DNA of 64,000 nt from Hyphomicrobiales bacterium. GTDB taxonomy: Bacteria > Pseudomonadota > Alphaproteobacteria > Rhizobiales > Rhizobiaceae. This document shows positions 34,410-42,943 of the stretch, piece after piece. The stretch covers positions 62,001-126,000 of the forward strand of contig UBXM01000023.1 in assembly GCA_900469445.1 (NCBI GenBank), written 5' to 3'. Within the stretch, counting starts at the first letter, position 1, and each line of letters starts with the position of its first letter. Made by a program: the position numbers and the translations under genes. The notes beneath the pieces are model-generated. The model ran no database searches and was not told the DNA's origin. It saw only the letters and a program-made list of their open reading frames with translations.

Positions 34410-36548
34410 TCAGAAACGCTGCGAAATCGTCAGATAAAATGAACGTCCGGGTGCCGAGGCAACACCACCGACCAGATAGGCATAAGGAAGGTAATATTGC
34501 TCGTCGGTCAGATTCTTGACCATGAGATTGGCTGAAAAACCGTCCTTCTTGTATCTCACCGCCGCGTCGGCAGTGACATAGCTCTCCGTTTCATAAAGGT
34601 TGTCGAGTGCGAGTGGCGCACCTGAGGCCGCATGCAGACCAGCGCCTGCGCTGAAACCCGCCAGCGTGCTGTCTTCGCCAAATGTGTAGTCGATCCAAAG
34701 GCCGCCGGAATGCCTTGGAATGGCGTTGATCTTGTTGCCCGCAGACGCTCCTCCCGGAATATCTTTCGTCAACTCGGCATCCACATAGGCATAGTTTGCC
34801 ATCACTTTCCAATGCTCGTCCGGCTGCCAAGTAAGCTCGGTATCGAAACCACGAGCACGCTGTTGGCCAATGGCCAGACTGGTCAGCATCGTCGGATCGT
34901 TCGGGTCGGTAACGGGCACGTTCGAGCGCTCGATCTGGAACAGCGCGGCACTTCCCGAAAGGCCATTGTCGAGATCGAACTTGATACCGGCCTCGTATTG
35001 CTTGGATGTCTCTGGAACGGCGGGGCCGGAATAGAAATAGAACGGGTTGCCCTTCATGCCCTCGCTATAGTCAGCGAAGACCGAAAATTGATCGGTGATG
35101 TCGAACACCGCACCAATGCGCGGCAGAAGTTTCGTTTTGGCCGTGTAATCCGTTCGATCATAGGTCAATGAATTCTGATCGATTTCCAGGCGGGAAAGGC
35201 GCAAGCCGGCGAGGAAATGGAGACGGTCCGCGTAGGTCGACTGGATTTGACCGAATGAGCCATATGTCCGATAGACATTGTCACCGTTGGACATGGCAAC
35301 ACCGGTCGGTCGCACGTATTTTGGCCAGCCACCAGGGTTGAGGAGGTCAACCACAGCGGCAGGCATCATGTCCATATACATGATCGCCCGTTCGGACATC
35401 CGGCTGTAGTCTACCCCCGCCAGGACCTTGTTCTCAAACTGTCCCGATGAGAAATCGCCAAGGATATGCGATGAGATCGCAAATTCCTCGCGCTCTTCCT
35501 CGACTGCCTGATTGTAGAGGTTCCAGGATGATCCGCCGGCATCCGGTGTGTTGCTGGTGATGATCTGTGAGAGCTGCTCGTATGAGCTCCTGCCATAGCG
35601 CAGCTTGGTGCTTGTCGACCAGGTATCGTCGAATTCGTGATCGAGGGTTGCGGTCATGCTCTTTGTTTCGGAGAAACTGTCCGGCACATCCGGGCTTCCA
35701 ATAAAGAGGTTGCGATCCAGCTTGAAGGGACCTGCGACGGTGCCGACCGCCGGCAGGCCTTGATACTCCTGCTGCTCCCAACGGGAGATACGGCCTTGCA
35801 GGATAAATGTCGTGTCTTCGTTGTTCGTCAGCATCAGTGTCGGATTGAACGAATATCGCCCGGTATCGATGGCGTCGATTTCGGAGCCCGACTTTGCATA
35901 GGTACCTGTTCCTCTGAACAGGATTGTTCCATCACTGTTCAGCGGCTGGTTGATGTCGAAATAGGGCGCGTAATAATCGTTGCTTCCGACAGTTCCGCCG
36001 ATTTCGAAAAACCTGTCTGCCGTCGGCATTTTCGAGACGACATTGATAACGCCGCCGAGTGGTGCGCCGACCCCGCCGCCATAGAGTATTGCGCTCGGAC
36101 CTTTGAGTACCTCTATCCTTTCGACATCGGCCAGAGAGTTCGGGTCACCGCTCTGTAAGTAGGTCGTCATCCCGTCGAGATACTGCTCCGCGGCAAAACC
36201 TCGGATGTAGTTGGAATTATAGACGGGGGTCTGAAGCGCCGACTGCCCAACTGCACCGCTGACGTTTTTCAGCGCTTCACCTATGGAGGTGACGCCCTGA
36301 CTATCGATAACGCTGCGGGGCACGACCTGGATCGATTGTGGCACTTCCTTCAGAGGCGTGTCGGTGAGAGTCGAGCTGGTCGCCGACAGCGCCCGAAAAC
36401 CATCTACCTCGCCAGCTGTCGTCGAGGTAATCTCACCGGTGCGAGAGGCACGAATGACGATCGGTTCGAGTTCGGTATCCTGTTGCTGTGCAAGCGCGGG
36501 GACTGTTAGAAATGTGCTCATGACGAGCACAACGTGCAAATGCCTCAT
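34410..36548 (-). CDS. TonB-dependent siderophore receptor
   Basis: From the ATG at 36548 the product has 712 aa, with GGAAA upstream and a signal peptide ending ALAQ; a longer frame starts at 36596. Plug domain elements are present: a TonB-box-like ELEPIVIRA, DTPLKEVPQSIQVV, then the VERIEVLKGPSAILYGGG region. The rest is a 22-strand barrel ending in an aromatic residue (SQRF). This is the siderophore receptor subclass. No STN signalling domain. Neighbours downstream on the same strand are a DJ-1-like and a small membrane-protein gene upstream of it, so the substrate remains open. Confidence 0.93.
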   Translation of the reverse strand: MRHLHVVLVMSTFLTVPALAQQQDTELEPIVIRASRTGEITSTTAGEVDGFRALSATSSTLTDTPLKEVPQSIQVVPRSVIDSQGVTSIGEALKNVSGAVGQSALQTPVYNSNYIRGFAAEQYLDGMTTYLQSGDPNSLADVERIEVLKGPSAILYGGGVGAPLGGVINVVSKMPTADRFFEIGGTVGSNDYYAPYFDINQPLNSDGTILFRGTGTYAKSGSEIDAIDTGRYSFNPTLMLTNNEDTTFILQGRISRWEQQEYQGLPAVGTVAGPFKLDRNLFIGSPDVPDSFSETKSMTATLDHEFDDTWSTSTKLRYGRSSYEQLSQIITSNTPDAGGSSWNLYNQAVEEEREEFAISSHILGDFSSGQFENKVLAGVDYSRMSERAIMYMDMMPAAVVDLLNPGGWPKYVRPTGVAMSNGDNVYRTYGSFGQIQSTYADRLHFLAGLRLSRLEIDQNSLTYDRTDYTAKTKLLPRIGAVFDITDQFSVFADYSEGMKGNPFYFYSGPAVPETSKQYEAGIKFDLDNGLSGSAALFQIERSNVPVTDPNDPTMLTSLAIGQQRARGFDTELTWQPDEHWKVMANYAYVDAELTKDIPGGASAGNKINAIPRHSGGLWIDYTFGEDSTLAGFSAGAGLHAASGAPLALDNLYETESYVTADAAVRYKKDGFSANLMVKNLTDEQYYLPYAYLVGGVASAPGRSFYLTISQRF

Positions 36549-36625
36549 TTGAAATTTCCAAAGTGAATACGTGAATGGAAGTCTGTCGTGCCGCATGTTC
36601 GGCGGCGCGTTAGGGTGAGGTTTGG

Positions 36626-37453
36626 TCAGCCTTTGTAGGCGGCGGCCAATGACCCGGCCTTCCTGGTGAAGTCGGCGGCAAGCTCAATCATGGCCTGCTT
36701 TACGTCATCGGGTGCAGTGTGTATCGAGCCTGCGTTGAACGGCGGATGCGGATCGTACTCGCTCATGAGTTGGCTGCATTCGGCATAGATCTGGTCACGC
36801 AACTCTGCGATCATCGACAGTCCGAAATCCAGGCCGGAGGTTACGCCCGCACCGGTGATCCTGTTGCGGTCGCGCACGACGCGAGCGTCGGTTGGGATGG
36901 CGCCAAATCCGGCCAGCGCTTCACGGCAGGACCAATGCGAGGTTGCCTTATAGCCTTTGAGCAAGCCTGCCGCCCCGAGGATAAGCGATCCCGAGCAGAC
37001 GCTGGTGACGTATTTCGCGCGGGCACCACGATCGGCCACGAAGGCCAAAGTGTCCGCGTCGTTGGAGGCGGCGATCGTGCCATCGGTGCCGCCAGGCGCA
37101 AATAATACTGTCAGGTCCTGCGGGCAGGTTTCGAACGTCGCGTCCGGCACAATCGTCAAGCCGGCGTCGCTGGTTACGGGATCGAGAGACTTCGCGACGA
37201 TATGGATTTTCACCCCCATCAGTGAGCCGAACATGCAATGCGGGCCGATAAGGTCCATGACCGTCATGCCGGGATAGACCAACATGGCTATTTCCTCGGA
37301 CCCCATCCACGGAACCTTGCTCATGTCACGCGCGGTACCGTGACCGAAATCCGGTATTTTGTGAGGGTGGTCCGTTTGCGCAACGGCGCTCGTGGCAGCA
37401 AATGGAGCGAGGATTGTGAACAGGGTTGCGGTACGGCGATCGATATCGATCAT
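36626..37453 (-). CDS. DJ-1/PfpI-family protein with an export signal
   Basis: 275 aa from the ATG at 37453 (GGAGA six bases upstream); the frame is open to 37549. A signal-like N-terminus (an RR pair then a hydrophobic core ending SAVAQ) precedes a DJ-1/PfpI domain with the nucleophile elbow TSVCSGSLILGAAGLL and the element ITGAGVTSGLDFGL, as in isonitrile hydratase and related enzymes. The export signal is unusual for this normally cytosolic family. It lies upstream of the receptor gene on the same strand, 77 bases away, and may be co-transcribed. Confidence 0.82.
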   Translation of the reverse strand: MIDIDRRTATLFTILAPFAATSAVAQTDHPHKIPDFGHGTARDMSKVPWMGSEEIAMLVYPGMTVMDLIGPHCMFGSLMGVKIHIVAKSLDPVTSDAGLTIVPDATFETCPQDLTVLFAPGGTDGTIAASNDADTLAFVADRGARAKYVTSVCSGSLILGAAGLLKGYKATSHWSCREALAGFGAIPTDARVVRDRNRITGAGVTSGLDFGLSMIAELRDQIYAECSQLMSEYDPHPPFNAGSIHTAPDDVKQAMIELAADFTRKAGSLAAAYKG

Positions 37454-37686
37454 GGCATTCTCCAAAAACGGGTAGGTGAAAAGAAATGAATGCGGCTGCA
37501 TTGAAGGACGCTGTTGATCGCACACGTGAGCGTTGCTCCGTCTGATCATGACGGAACGGCAAACTGCCGAACTCCCGCGATCAGATGCCCCGCTGACTAT
37601 CGGCAGGCGAAAGAGAACGCAGACGGCTATCGTTTCCCGCTCATCCTCTCGGAAGGGCGATCAACAGGTCAGGTAATGAACAGGAT

Positions 37687-38082
37687 TCAGATGACCGGGG
37701 GAGGGCCCCTGGCAGAGGTGCCGGATGGAAGGAATGATGGCGGTGCAAGCGCAATTGTTTCCAATTGCGAATGCGCGATTTCTCGCAGGATTAGGGCACC
37801 CCACGAGTCGGTAGGTTCCGGCAGGATAGTTGCTGCCGCCAATCGGCATGTTTCGCAAAAACCGGTTGCTTCCTGTCCATGGTGATTTGTCTTGCCATCT
37901 CCTGATGAGAGGCAAAGCATCGGTAGCGAACCGTCAGGGAGGATGAAGGCAGCGATTTCACTGGCTGGAACTGCGCCGGCGTCGACAACTGGAGCCTTAT
38001 GGGCAAAACCGAGCAACAGGAATGCGAGTGCGCAGATGACGCACAGTCCCCATTGCCGCAAGTGCCCGAAATTCCGGATCAT
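37687..38082 (-). CDS. Small membrane-anchored protein with a C-x-x-C motif, DUF2946-like
   Basis: 131 aa from the ATG at 38082; an earlier start at 38163 is possible. One hydrophobic N-terminal segment (LCVICALAFLLLG), then a short periplasmic part with GFCETCRLA (C-x-x-C) and a Pro-rich end. This looks like the DUF2946 type of small proteins often found near metal and TonB genes. Function unknown. Same strand as the DJ-1-like and receptor genes. Confidence 0.5.
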   Translation of the reverse strand: MIRNFGHLRQWGLCVICALAFLLLGFAHKAPVVDAGAVPASEIAAFILPDGSLPMLCLSSGDGKTNHHGQEATGFCETCRLAAATILPEPTDSWGALILREIAHSQLETIALAPPSFLPSGTSARGPPPVI

Positions 38083-38564
38083 TTCGTAAATTAGCCCGTG
38101 AAACTTGGCAAAGTGATACCCGTTTGAGGCGAGCGGCGCAATGTGTCGCAATTGTGGCGACACTTTGACGCGGGAGAGGCTGCGCTTGGATGCAACACGC
38201 GAAACTTGACACCAGGGCCTGGCGTAGTGTCTCGCCCCTAGGTCAGCATCTCTGTGGGCATCAGGACAAAGGAGTTCGCTACCAACCCGCAGCCTGGCTT
38301 GTCGTAGAAGCTTAGACGCGCTTCAATCCCGCCATGCTTTCGGCTCAACGCCCAATGCTGACGAGAACCACGACCTCTTTTACGGACCGGGTTCCTTCCA
38401 TGTTATTGGCAAGCAAGTAGCGGCAAAAGATGAGGATTGAAATTTTTGAAGCAGTTATCCTTAAGCGCGACAAGACAGGCATTATTTTCGCTTTTAGCGG
38501 TAGCCATGAATCTCTAAAAAATAGTGGTTTTGCCCCCTATGTTAGACCGGTCGGAGGTTGAGAA
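38083..38564. other. Intergenic region upstream of the methyltransferase gene
   Basis: About 480 bases with no gene I can support. A 55-codon minus-strand frame (38238-38402) without a start codon is open but not recognisable. The part from 38410 to 38550 is AT-rich and probably carries the promoter for the methyltransferase gene. Confidence 0.45.
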
Positions 38565-39239
38565 ATGAAAGCTGCCCCAAACACCGCGAGAGCCATGTCC
38601 GATCACTGGAATGGCCGTGCTCATCGTTTCAACGGAGCCGCGTCTCATGTTCGCCACCACGATGAATGGAGAAGTGTGTTTTCGGCAGCGCTTGGCCAAG
38701 AAGCTCAAGATGCTCTCGATCTCGGTTGCGGCACGGGTGCTTGTGCGTTGCTTCTCGCTGAACTCGGCCACAGGGTTATCGCCGTGGATGGATCAAAAGA
38801 GATGCTGTCTCATGCGAAGCACGATGCCGAGGCGCGTCGGCTTGATCTGACCTTCGTTCATTCTGCGATGGACGATGCCGATTTGCCAGATGCCAGCGTC
38901 GATGTGGTTACGCTCCGCAATGTGCTTTGGACGCTCGAAAACCCGGCGGGCGCTTTGTCATTGGCCAGGCGAGTGCTTCGTCCTGGCGGCAAATTGCTGG
39001 TCTCGGACGGCCTGTGGTTCATGCATCGGGAAAATAACAGCGCTGCCGAATTTGGTGGGGAGTTGCCATTTTTTAACGGCCTCACCGACATCGATGCGCG
39101 GGCGTTACTAGGCGGGGCTGGGTTTGATGAACCTCAATCCTGGGAACATCTGTTCGAAACGCATCCCTATGGCGCGGTTTATGATGACAGCAGCCGAATG
39201 ATCGAGTTTTTCGTGCTGACCGCGACAAAGAGGTCCTGA
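38565..39239 (+). CDS. Class I SAM-dependent methyltransferase
   Basis: 224 aa; GGAGG stands eight bases before the ATG. The SAM-binding motif LDLGCGTGACALLLAELG and the following acidic AVDGS are clear, and motif IV/post-motif follows (DVVTLRNVLWTL, then RVLRPGGKLLVSD). It resembles UbiE/Methyltransf_11 proteins. Substrate unknown. It is upstream of, but separated from, the riboswitch-controlled operon by the riboswitch itself. Confidence 0.88.
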   Translation: MKAAPNTARAMSDHWNGRAHRFNGAASHVRHHDEWRSVFSAALGQEAQDALDLGCGTGACALLLAELGHRVIAVDGSKEMLSHAKHDAEARRLDLTFVHSAMDDADLPDASVDVVTLRNVLWTLENPAGALSLARRVLRPGGKLLVSDGLWFMHRENNSAAEFGGELPFFNGLTDIDARALLGGAGFDEPQSWEHLFETHPYGAVYDDSSRMIEFFVLTATKRS

Positions 39240-39289
39240 CCTGCAGCGTGGGCTTGCACAACCATCTCAAGCCTGTATAGCTTGCCCCC

Positions 39290-39453
39290 GTCGGTTCCCG
39301 TAAGGGACGAACAGGGAATTCGGGACGGAGCAATCCGTCAAACGAAACTGCCCCCGCAACTGTAAGCGGCGAGCATCCTTTCATCGGCCACTGAGCGATT
39401 TGCTTGGGAAGGCGAGAGGATGTAGCGACCCGCCAGTCAGGAGACCTGCCGAC
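39290..39453 (+). ncRNA. Cobalamin riboswitch (AdoCbl/B12 element)
   Basis: The B12-box core GCCCCCGCAACTGTAAGC is present (39350-39367), preceded by the conserved ACAGGGAA element and followed by CCACTG, GGGAAGG and the 3' conserved GCCAGTCAGGAGACCTGCC (39432-39450). The ends pair (GTCGG with CCGAC) to close the outer helix. It lies in the leader of a BtuF-BtuC-BtuD-like operon, where binding of adenosylcobalamin should reduce expression. Confidence 0.95.
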
Positions 39454-39498
39454 ATCTGGATAGACTAATGCCGGCGGGGTGTCCGGAGGAGGAAGCGG

Positions 39499-39600
39499 AT
39501 GTTTGCAGCGTCGTTATGTGCTGTTCCGAATGGCGGTGAAAACCGACAGGCGGTTGCTCCGTGCCATCTTGATGATCCCCGATCGGGTCCTTTTCTTTGA
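39499..39600 (+). CDS. Possible 33-residue leader ORF between riboswitch and transporter gene
   Basis: An ATG at 39499 follows the best ribosome binding site in the area (GGAGGAGG at 39485-39492, spacing 6). The frame runs 33 codons to a TGA at 39598 and ends 13 bases before the start of the binding-protein gene. The peptide has no recognised similarity. It may couple riboswitch control of initiation to translation of the next gene, or be fortuitous. Confidence 0.35.
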   Translation: MFAASLCAVPNGGENRQAVAPCHLDDPRSGPFL

Positions 39601-39613
39601 CCGGAGATCAATC

Positions 39614-40630
39614 ATGACGAAATTTAAGGCAGCTATCGCCTTGTCTTCCCTTTTGTATGCCAGCCCGGGCGCATATGCCGCCTCTACGACATATCCACTG
39701 AAGATAAGCAATTGTGGTCAGGAGCTGGTTTTCACTGCCGCGCCAAAGAGTGTTGCGGCAGTCGGCCAGTCGACGACGGAAATGCTTTATGCGCTCGGGC
39801 TCGGCAACAAGGTTGTCGGTACGTCGGTCTGGTTCAACGAGGTTCTGCCGGAGTATGAGGCGGTCAACGCCAAGGTGCCACGTCTTGCAGACAATCACCC
39901 CGGGTTTGAAGCCGTCGCGGCCAAGAAACCCGATCTGGTGACGACCCAGTTCGAGGTTCATGTCGGTTCGCAGGGCGTGGTTGGCACACGTCAGCAATTC
40001 AACGAGCTTGGCATCAATGTCTACGCTATGCCGGCCGATTGCGTCGGTAAGGACAATCTGTCGGGCGGTGATGGCTCCCGCAAAACGCCTTTCTCAATCG
40101 ATACCGTCTACCGCGCTATTGATGAACTTTCGACGATCTTCGACGTGCAGGATCGCGGTGACAAGCTCGAGGAGCAACTTCGCTCGCGGGTGGCTTCTGC
40201 TGCGGCAAAGGCAAAAGCACTCGATTTGAAGGACGTCTCCGCTGTCTTCTGGTTTTCCAGCGCCGACATCGAACTCGATCCGTTCGTTGCGGGGCAAAAG
40301 GGCATTCCTGGCTTCATCATGAACACGCTTGGCGTGAAGAACGTGGTCGAGAGCGATGAGGAATACCCATCCGTCGGTTGGGAGACGATCGCGAAGGCCA
40401 ATCCGGATGTCATCATCATCGCCCGCATGGACCGCCGCCGCTACCCGGCAGACGACTATCAGGTCAAGCTCGACTACCTGAAAAGCGATCCGGTTACCCG
40501 TGAAATGAAGGCTGTCAAGCAAGGCCGCATTGTTGTGGTCGATGCTCATGCCGTGCATGCAGGCATTCGTATCCCGGCCGGCATCGAAGCTGTCGCTGAT
40601 GCCCTTGAAGACATCAAGGGCCAGCAGTGA
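39614..40630 (+). CDS. Periplasmic corrinoid/metal-chelate binding protein (BtuF/FecB type)
   Basis: 338 aa from the ATG at 39614, which has CGGAGA upstream and gives a signal peptide ending AYAA. The mature part is a helical-backbone class III binding protein (VAAVGQSTTEMLYALGLG, and later PDVIIIARM). It starts the operon behind the cobalamin riboswitch, so cobalamin, cobinamide or a related cobalt complex is the most likely ligand. Overlaps the permease gene by four bases. The longer frame from a GTG at 39479 would destroy the signal peptide. Confidence 0.9.
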   Translation: MTKFKAAIALSSLLYASPGAYAASTTYPLKISNCGQELVFTAAPKSVAAVGQSTTEMLYALGLGNKVVGTSVWFNEVLPEYEAVNAKVPRLADNHPGFEAVAAKKPDLVTTQFEVHVGSQGVVGTRQQFNELGINVYAMPADCVGKDNLSGGDGSRKTPFSIDTVYRAIDELSTIFDVQDRGDKLEEQLRSRVASAAAKAKALDLKDVSAVFWFSSADIELDPFVAGQKGIPGFIMNTLGVKNVVESDEEYPSVGWETIAKANPDVIIIARMDRRRYPADDYQVKLDYLKSDPVTREMKAVKQGRIVVVDAHAVHAGIRIPAGIEAVADALEDIKGQQ

Positions 40631-41688
40631 CCGATATTACAGTCGAACGGGACAGACGGATCGCCACGCGCCGGATATCTTATCTGCTTGGCTCCGTCTT
40701 CCTGCTCCTCATTGCCGTTGCTTTGGGCGTCTCTGTCGGGGAGACGTCCATGCCGATCCATCTTGTCGGCCAGACGCTGGCCAACAAGATTTTTGGTGCA
40801 TCCTATGTCCTTGATCCGATCGACGCTGGCATAATCTGGAACTACCGGCTGACACGCGCCATCGTGGCGGCTTGCTGCGGTGCGTCGCTTGCCGTTTCCG
40901 GCGTGGTTCTGCAGGCAATGCTGCGCAATGCGCTGGCTGATCCTTACATTCTCGGCATCTCCGCCGGCGCCTCGACCGGGGCGGTAACTGTCCTTATCCT
41001 GGGGATCGGTGGCGGGCTTCTGTCGTTGTCCATCGGTGCCTTTGCCGGTTCGCTCGTTGCGTTCCTGCTGGTCATCATGCTGGCGCGCGCCGCAGGTGGC
41101 GGTGTCGGCATCCAGGCAACCGGGCTGATCATTCTGGCCGGTATCGCCGGTTCTCAACTCTTCAATGCCCTGACTTCCTTCATCATCACCCGATCCGCCA
41201 ATGCCGAGCAGGTGCGCGGTGTGATGTTCTGGCTAATGGGGAACCTAAGCGGCGTGCGCTGGAACGATGTTCTGTTGGCCGTGCCGATCGCGATTGTCGG
41301 CGTGTGTATCTGCATCTGGCATCGCCGGGCACTCGATGCCTTCACCTTTGGCGCCGACTCTGCCGCCTCACTTGGCGTACCGGTGCGCAGGGTGCAGGCA
41401 ATCGTCATCGGAACGGCAGCGATGATGACCGCCGTCATGGTCAGCATTGTCGGATCGATCGGTTTCGTCGGCATAGTCATTCCTCATGCCGCCCGTTTTC
41501 TCGTCGGACCACGTCATGCCCGTCTTTTGCCCGTGTCGGCATTGATGGGGGCGGTGTTCCTCGTGTTTGCAGACATCGGCTCGCGCGTTCTCGTGCCCAA
41601 CCAGGTCCTGCCGATCGGCGTGATCACCGCACTTGTCGGTGCACCGGGTTTCGCGCTGATCCTCATTCGCGGGAGGCGTATTCGATGA
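40627..41688 (+). CDS. FecCD/BtuC-type ABC permease
   Basis: 353 aa with about ten membrane segments. Conserved family elements are present: YRLTRAIVAACCGASLAVSG, LADPYILGISAGAS and GFVGIVIPHAARFLVG. Works as a homodimer with the binding protein before it and the ATPase after it. Ends with an ATGA overlap. Confidence 0.95.
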   Translation: MTDITVERDRRIATRRISYLLGSVFLLLIAVALGVSVGETSMPIHLVGQTLANKIFGASYVLDPIDAGIIWNYRLTRAIVAACCGASLAVSGVVLQAMLRNALADPYILGISAGASTGAVTVLILGIGGGLLSLSIGAFAGSLVAFLLVIMLARAAGGGVGIQATGLIILAGIAGSQLFNALTSFIITRSANAEQVRGVMFWLMGNLSGVRWNDVLLAVPIAIVGVCICIWHRRALDAFTFGADSAASLGVPVRRVQAIVIGTAAMMTAVMVSIVGSIGFVGIVIPHAARFLVGPRHARLLPVSALMGAVFLVFADIGSRVLVPNQVLPIGVITALVGAPGFALILIRGRRIR

Positions 41689-42446
41689 TCCTTACCGCTG
41701 AGAAACTTGGCTGGAAAGTCCGCGGCATCAGCATCTTGCAAAATGTATCTCTCGACGTGGAGGAGGGGGAGACGCTCGGATTGATCGGTCCAAACGGCTC
41801 GGGAAAGTCGACGCTTCTGAAACTGCTGGCCGGTATCCTCACCCCTTCATCAGGCCATGTCTCGCTTCAAGGTCAGGCCATGGCGCGTATGAGCCGGCGC
41901 CAGGTGGGCCAGACCTTGGCCTTCGTCGAGCAGCAGAGCGATACATTCGAGCGCCTGACGGTCAGGGACGCTGTGGAGCTGGGTAGAACGGCATGGCTGT
42001 CGGCACTTCGGCCGTGGTCCGCCGAAGATGACCGGATCGTTCGCGAGGCTTTGCGTCAGGTCGATATGAGCGGCATGGAAAAGCGATCATGGCACACGCT
42101 GTCCGGCGGAGAAAAGCAGCGCGTCCATATCGCCCGCGCCTTGGCGCAGCAGCCGAAAATTCTACTGCTCGACGAGCCGACCAACCATCTCGACATCCAG
42201 CATCAGTTATCCATCCTCGGCCTGGTCAAGGCGCTCCCCATCACCTCCGTGATCGCGCTCCACGACCTCAATCAGGCGATGACTTGCGACCGGATCGGCG
42301 TGATGTCGAAGGGCACGCTTCTGGCCGTCGGAACCCCCACTGAAATTCTGACGCTCGATTTGATCCGCGATGTTTTCGGCGTCACCGCTCGATTTATCAG
42401 AGACACGGACGGTTCACACCTGATCCGGTTCCAATCCATCCAATGA
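41685..42446 (+). CDS. ABC transporter ATP-binding protein (BtuD/FecE type)
   Basis: 253 aa. Walker A GPNGSGKSTLLK, signature LSGGEKQR, Walker B ILLLDEPTNHLD, and switch His in ALHDLNQA. Completes the riboswitch-controlled importer. The start at 41685 overlaps the permease stop. Confidence 0.96.
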   Translation: MILTAEKLGWKVRGISILQNVSLDVEEGETLGLIGPNGSGKSTLLKLLAGILTPSSGHVSLQGQAMARMSRRQVGQTLAFVEQQSDTFERLTVRDAVELGRTAWLSALRPWSAEDDRIVREALRQVDMSGMEKRSWHTLSGGEKQRVHIARALAQQPKILLLDEPTNHLDIQHQLSILGLVKALPITSVIALHDLNQAMTCDRIGVMSKGTLLAVGTPTEILTLDLIRDVFGVTARFIRDTDGSHLIRFQSIQ

Positions 42447-42453
42447 GGTTTTC

Positions 42454-42879
42454 ATGCGATCTGCAATCCTTGCCGTTCTTCTGGCTCTTCTGCCTATCGT
42501 TGCCCAGGCCGAGACTTTCGAAGTGAAAATGCTGAACGGCAACGCGACCGGCGGCATGGCGTTCGAGCCGGATTTCTTGTCGCTGAAGCCGGGCGACAAG
42601 GTGAAGTTTCTGGCGACGCAACGCGGTCACAACGCTGCGACGATCAAGGATTTCCTTCCAGAAGGGGCACCTCCGTTCAAGGGCAAGATCAACCAAGAAA
42701 TCGAGGTTACCTTTACTGAAGAGGGCTTCTACGGGATCATGTGCACACCGCATTACGACATGGGCATGGTGATGGTCGTACGCGTGGGAGATGCGCCGCT
42801 TACCGAGATGACGTTGCCCAAAGACGTTAGGCCGGGTGCAGTGAAGCGTATCGAGCAGATAGTCGAACGAAATCAGTGA
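42454..42879 (+). CDS. Pseudoazurin (type 1 blue copper protein)
   Basis: 141 aa with a signal peptide ending AQAE. All four type-1 copper ligands are visible: H59 (in RGHNA), C97 and H100 (in CTPHYDMGM), and M105. The spacing matches pseudoazurin, a periplasmic electron carrier that commonly feeds nitrite or nitrous oxide reductase. No denitrification gene is in the window. It begins seven bases after the ATPase stop and so appears to be the last gene of the cobalamin-riboswitch operon, an unexpected partner for a corrinoid importer. Confidence 0.93.
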   Translation: MRSAILAVLLALLPIVAQAETFEVKMLNGNATGGMAFEPDFLSLKPGDKVKFLATQRGHNAATIKDFLPEGAPPFKGKINQEIEVTFTEEGFYGIMCTPHYDMGMVMVVRVGDAPLTEMTLPKDVRPGAVKRIEQIVERNQ

Positions 42880-42943
42880 TGACCTATTGATATTGACTGG
42901 GTCACTGGTTCCAATCCCCTCAAGAGCAAGACAGGTTAATTGG

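Noticed and set aside
38238..38402. 55-codon minus-strand frame with protein-like composition
   Set aside because: No start codon and no family recognised; might be a remnant of a lost gene, but evidence is too thin.
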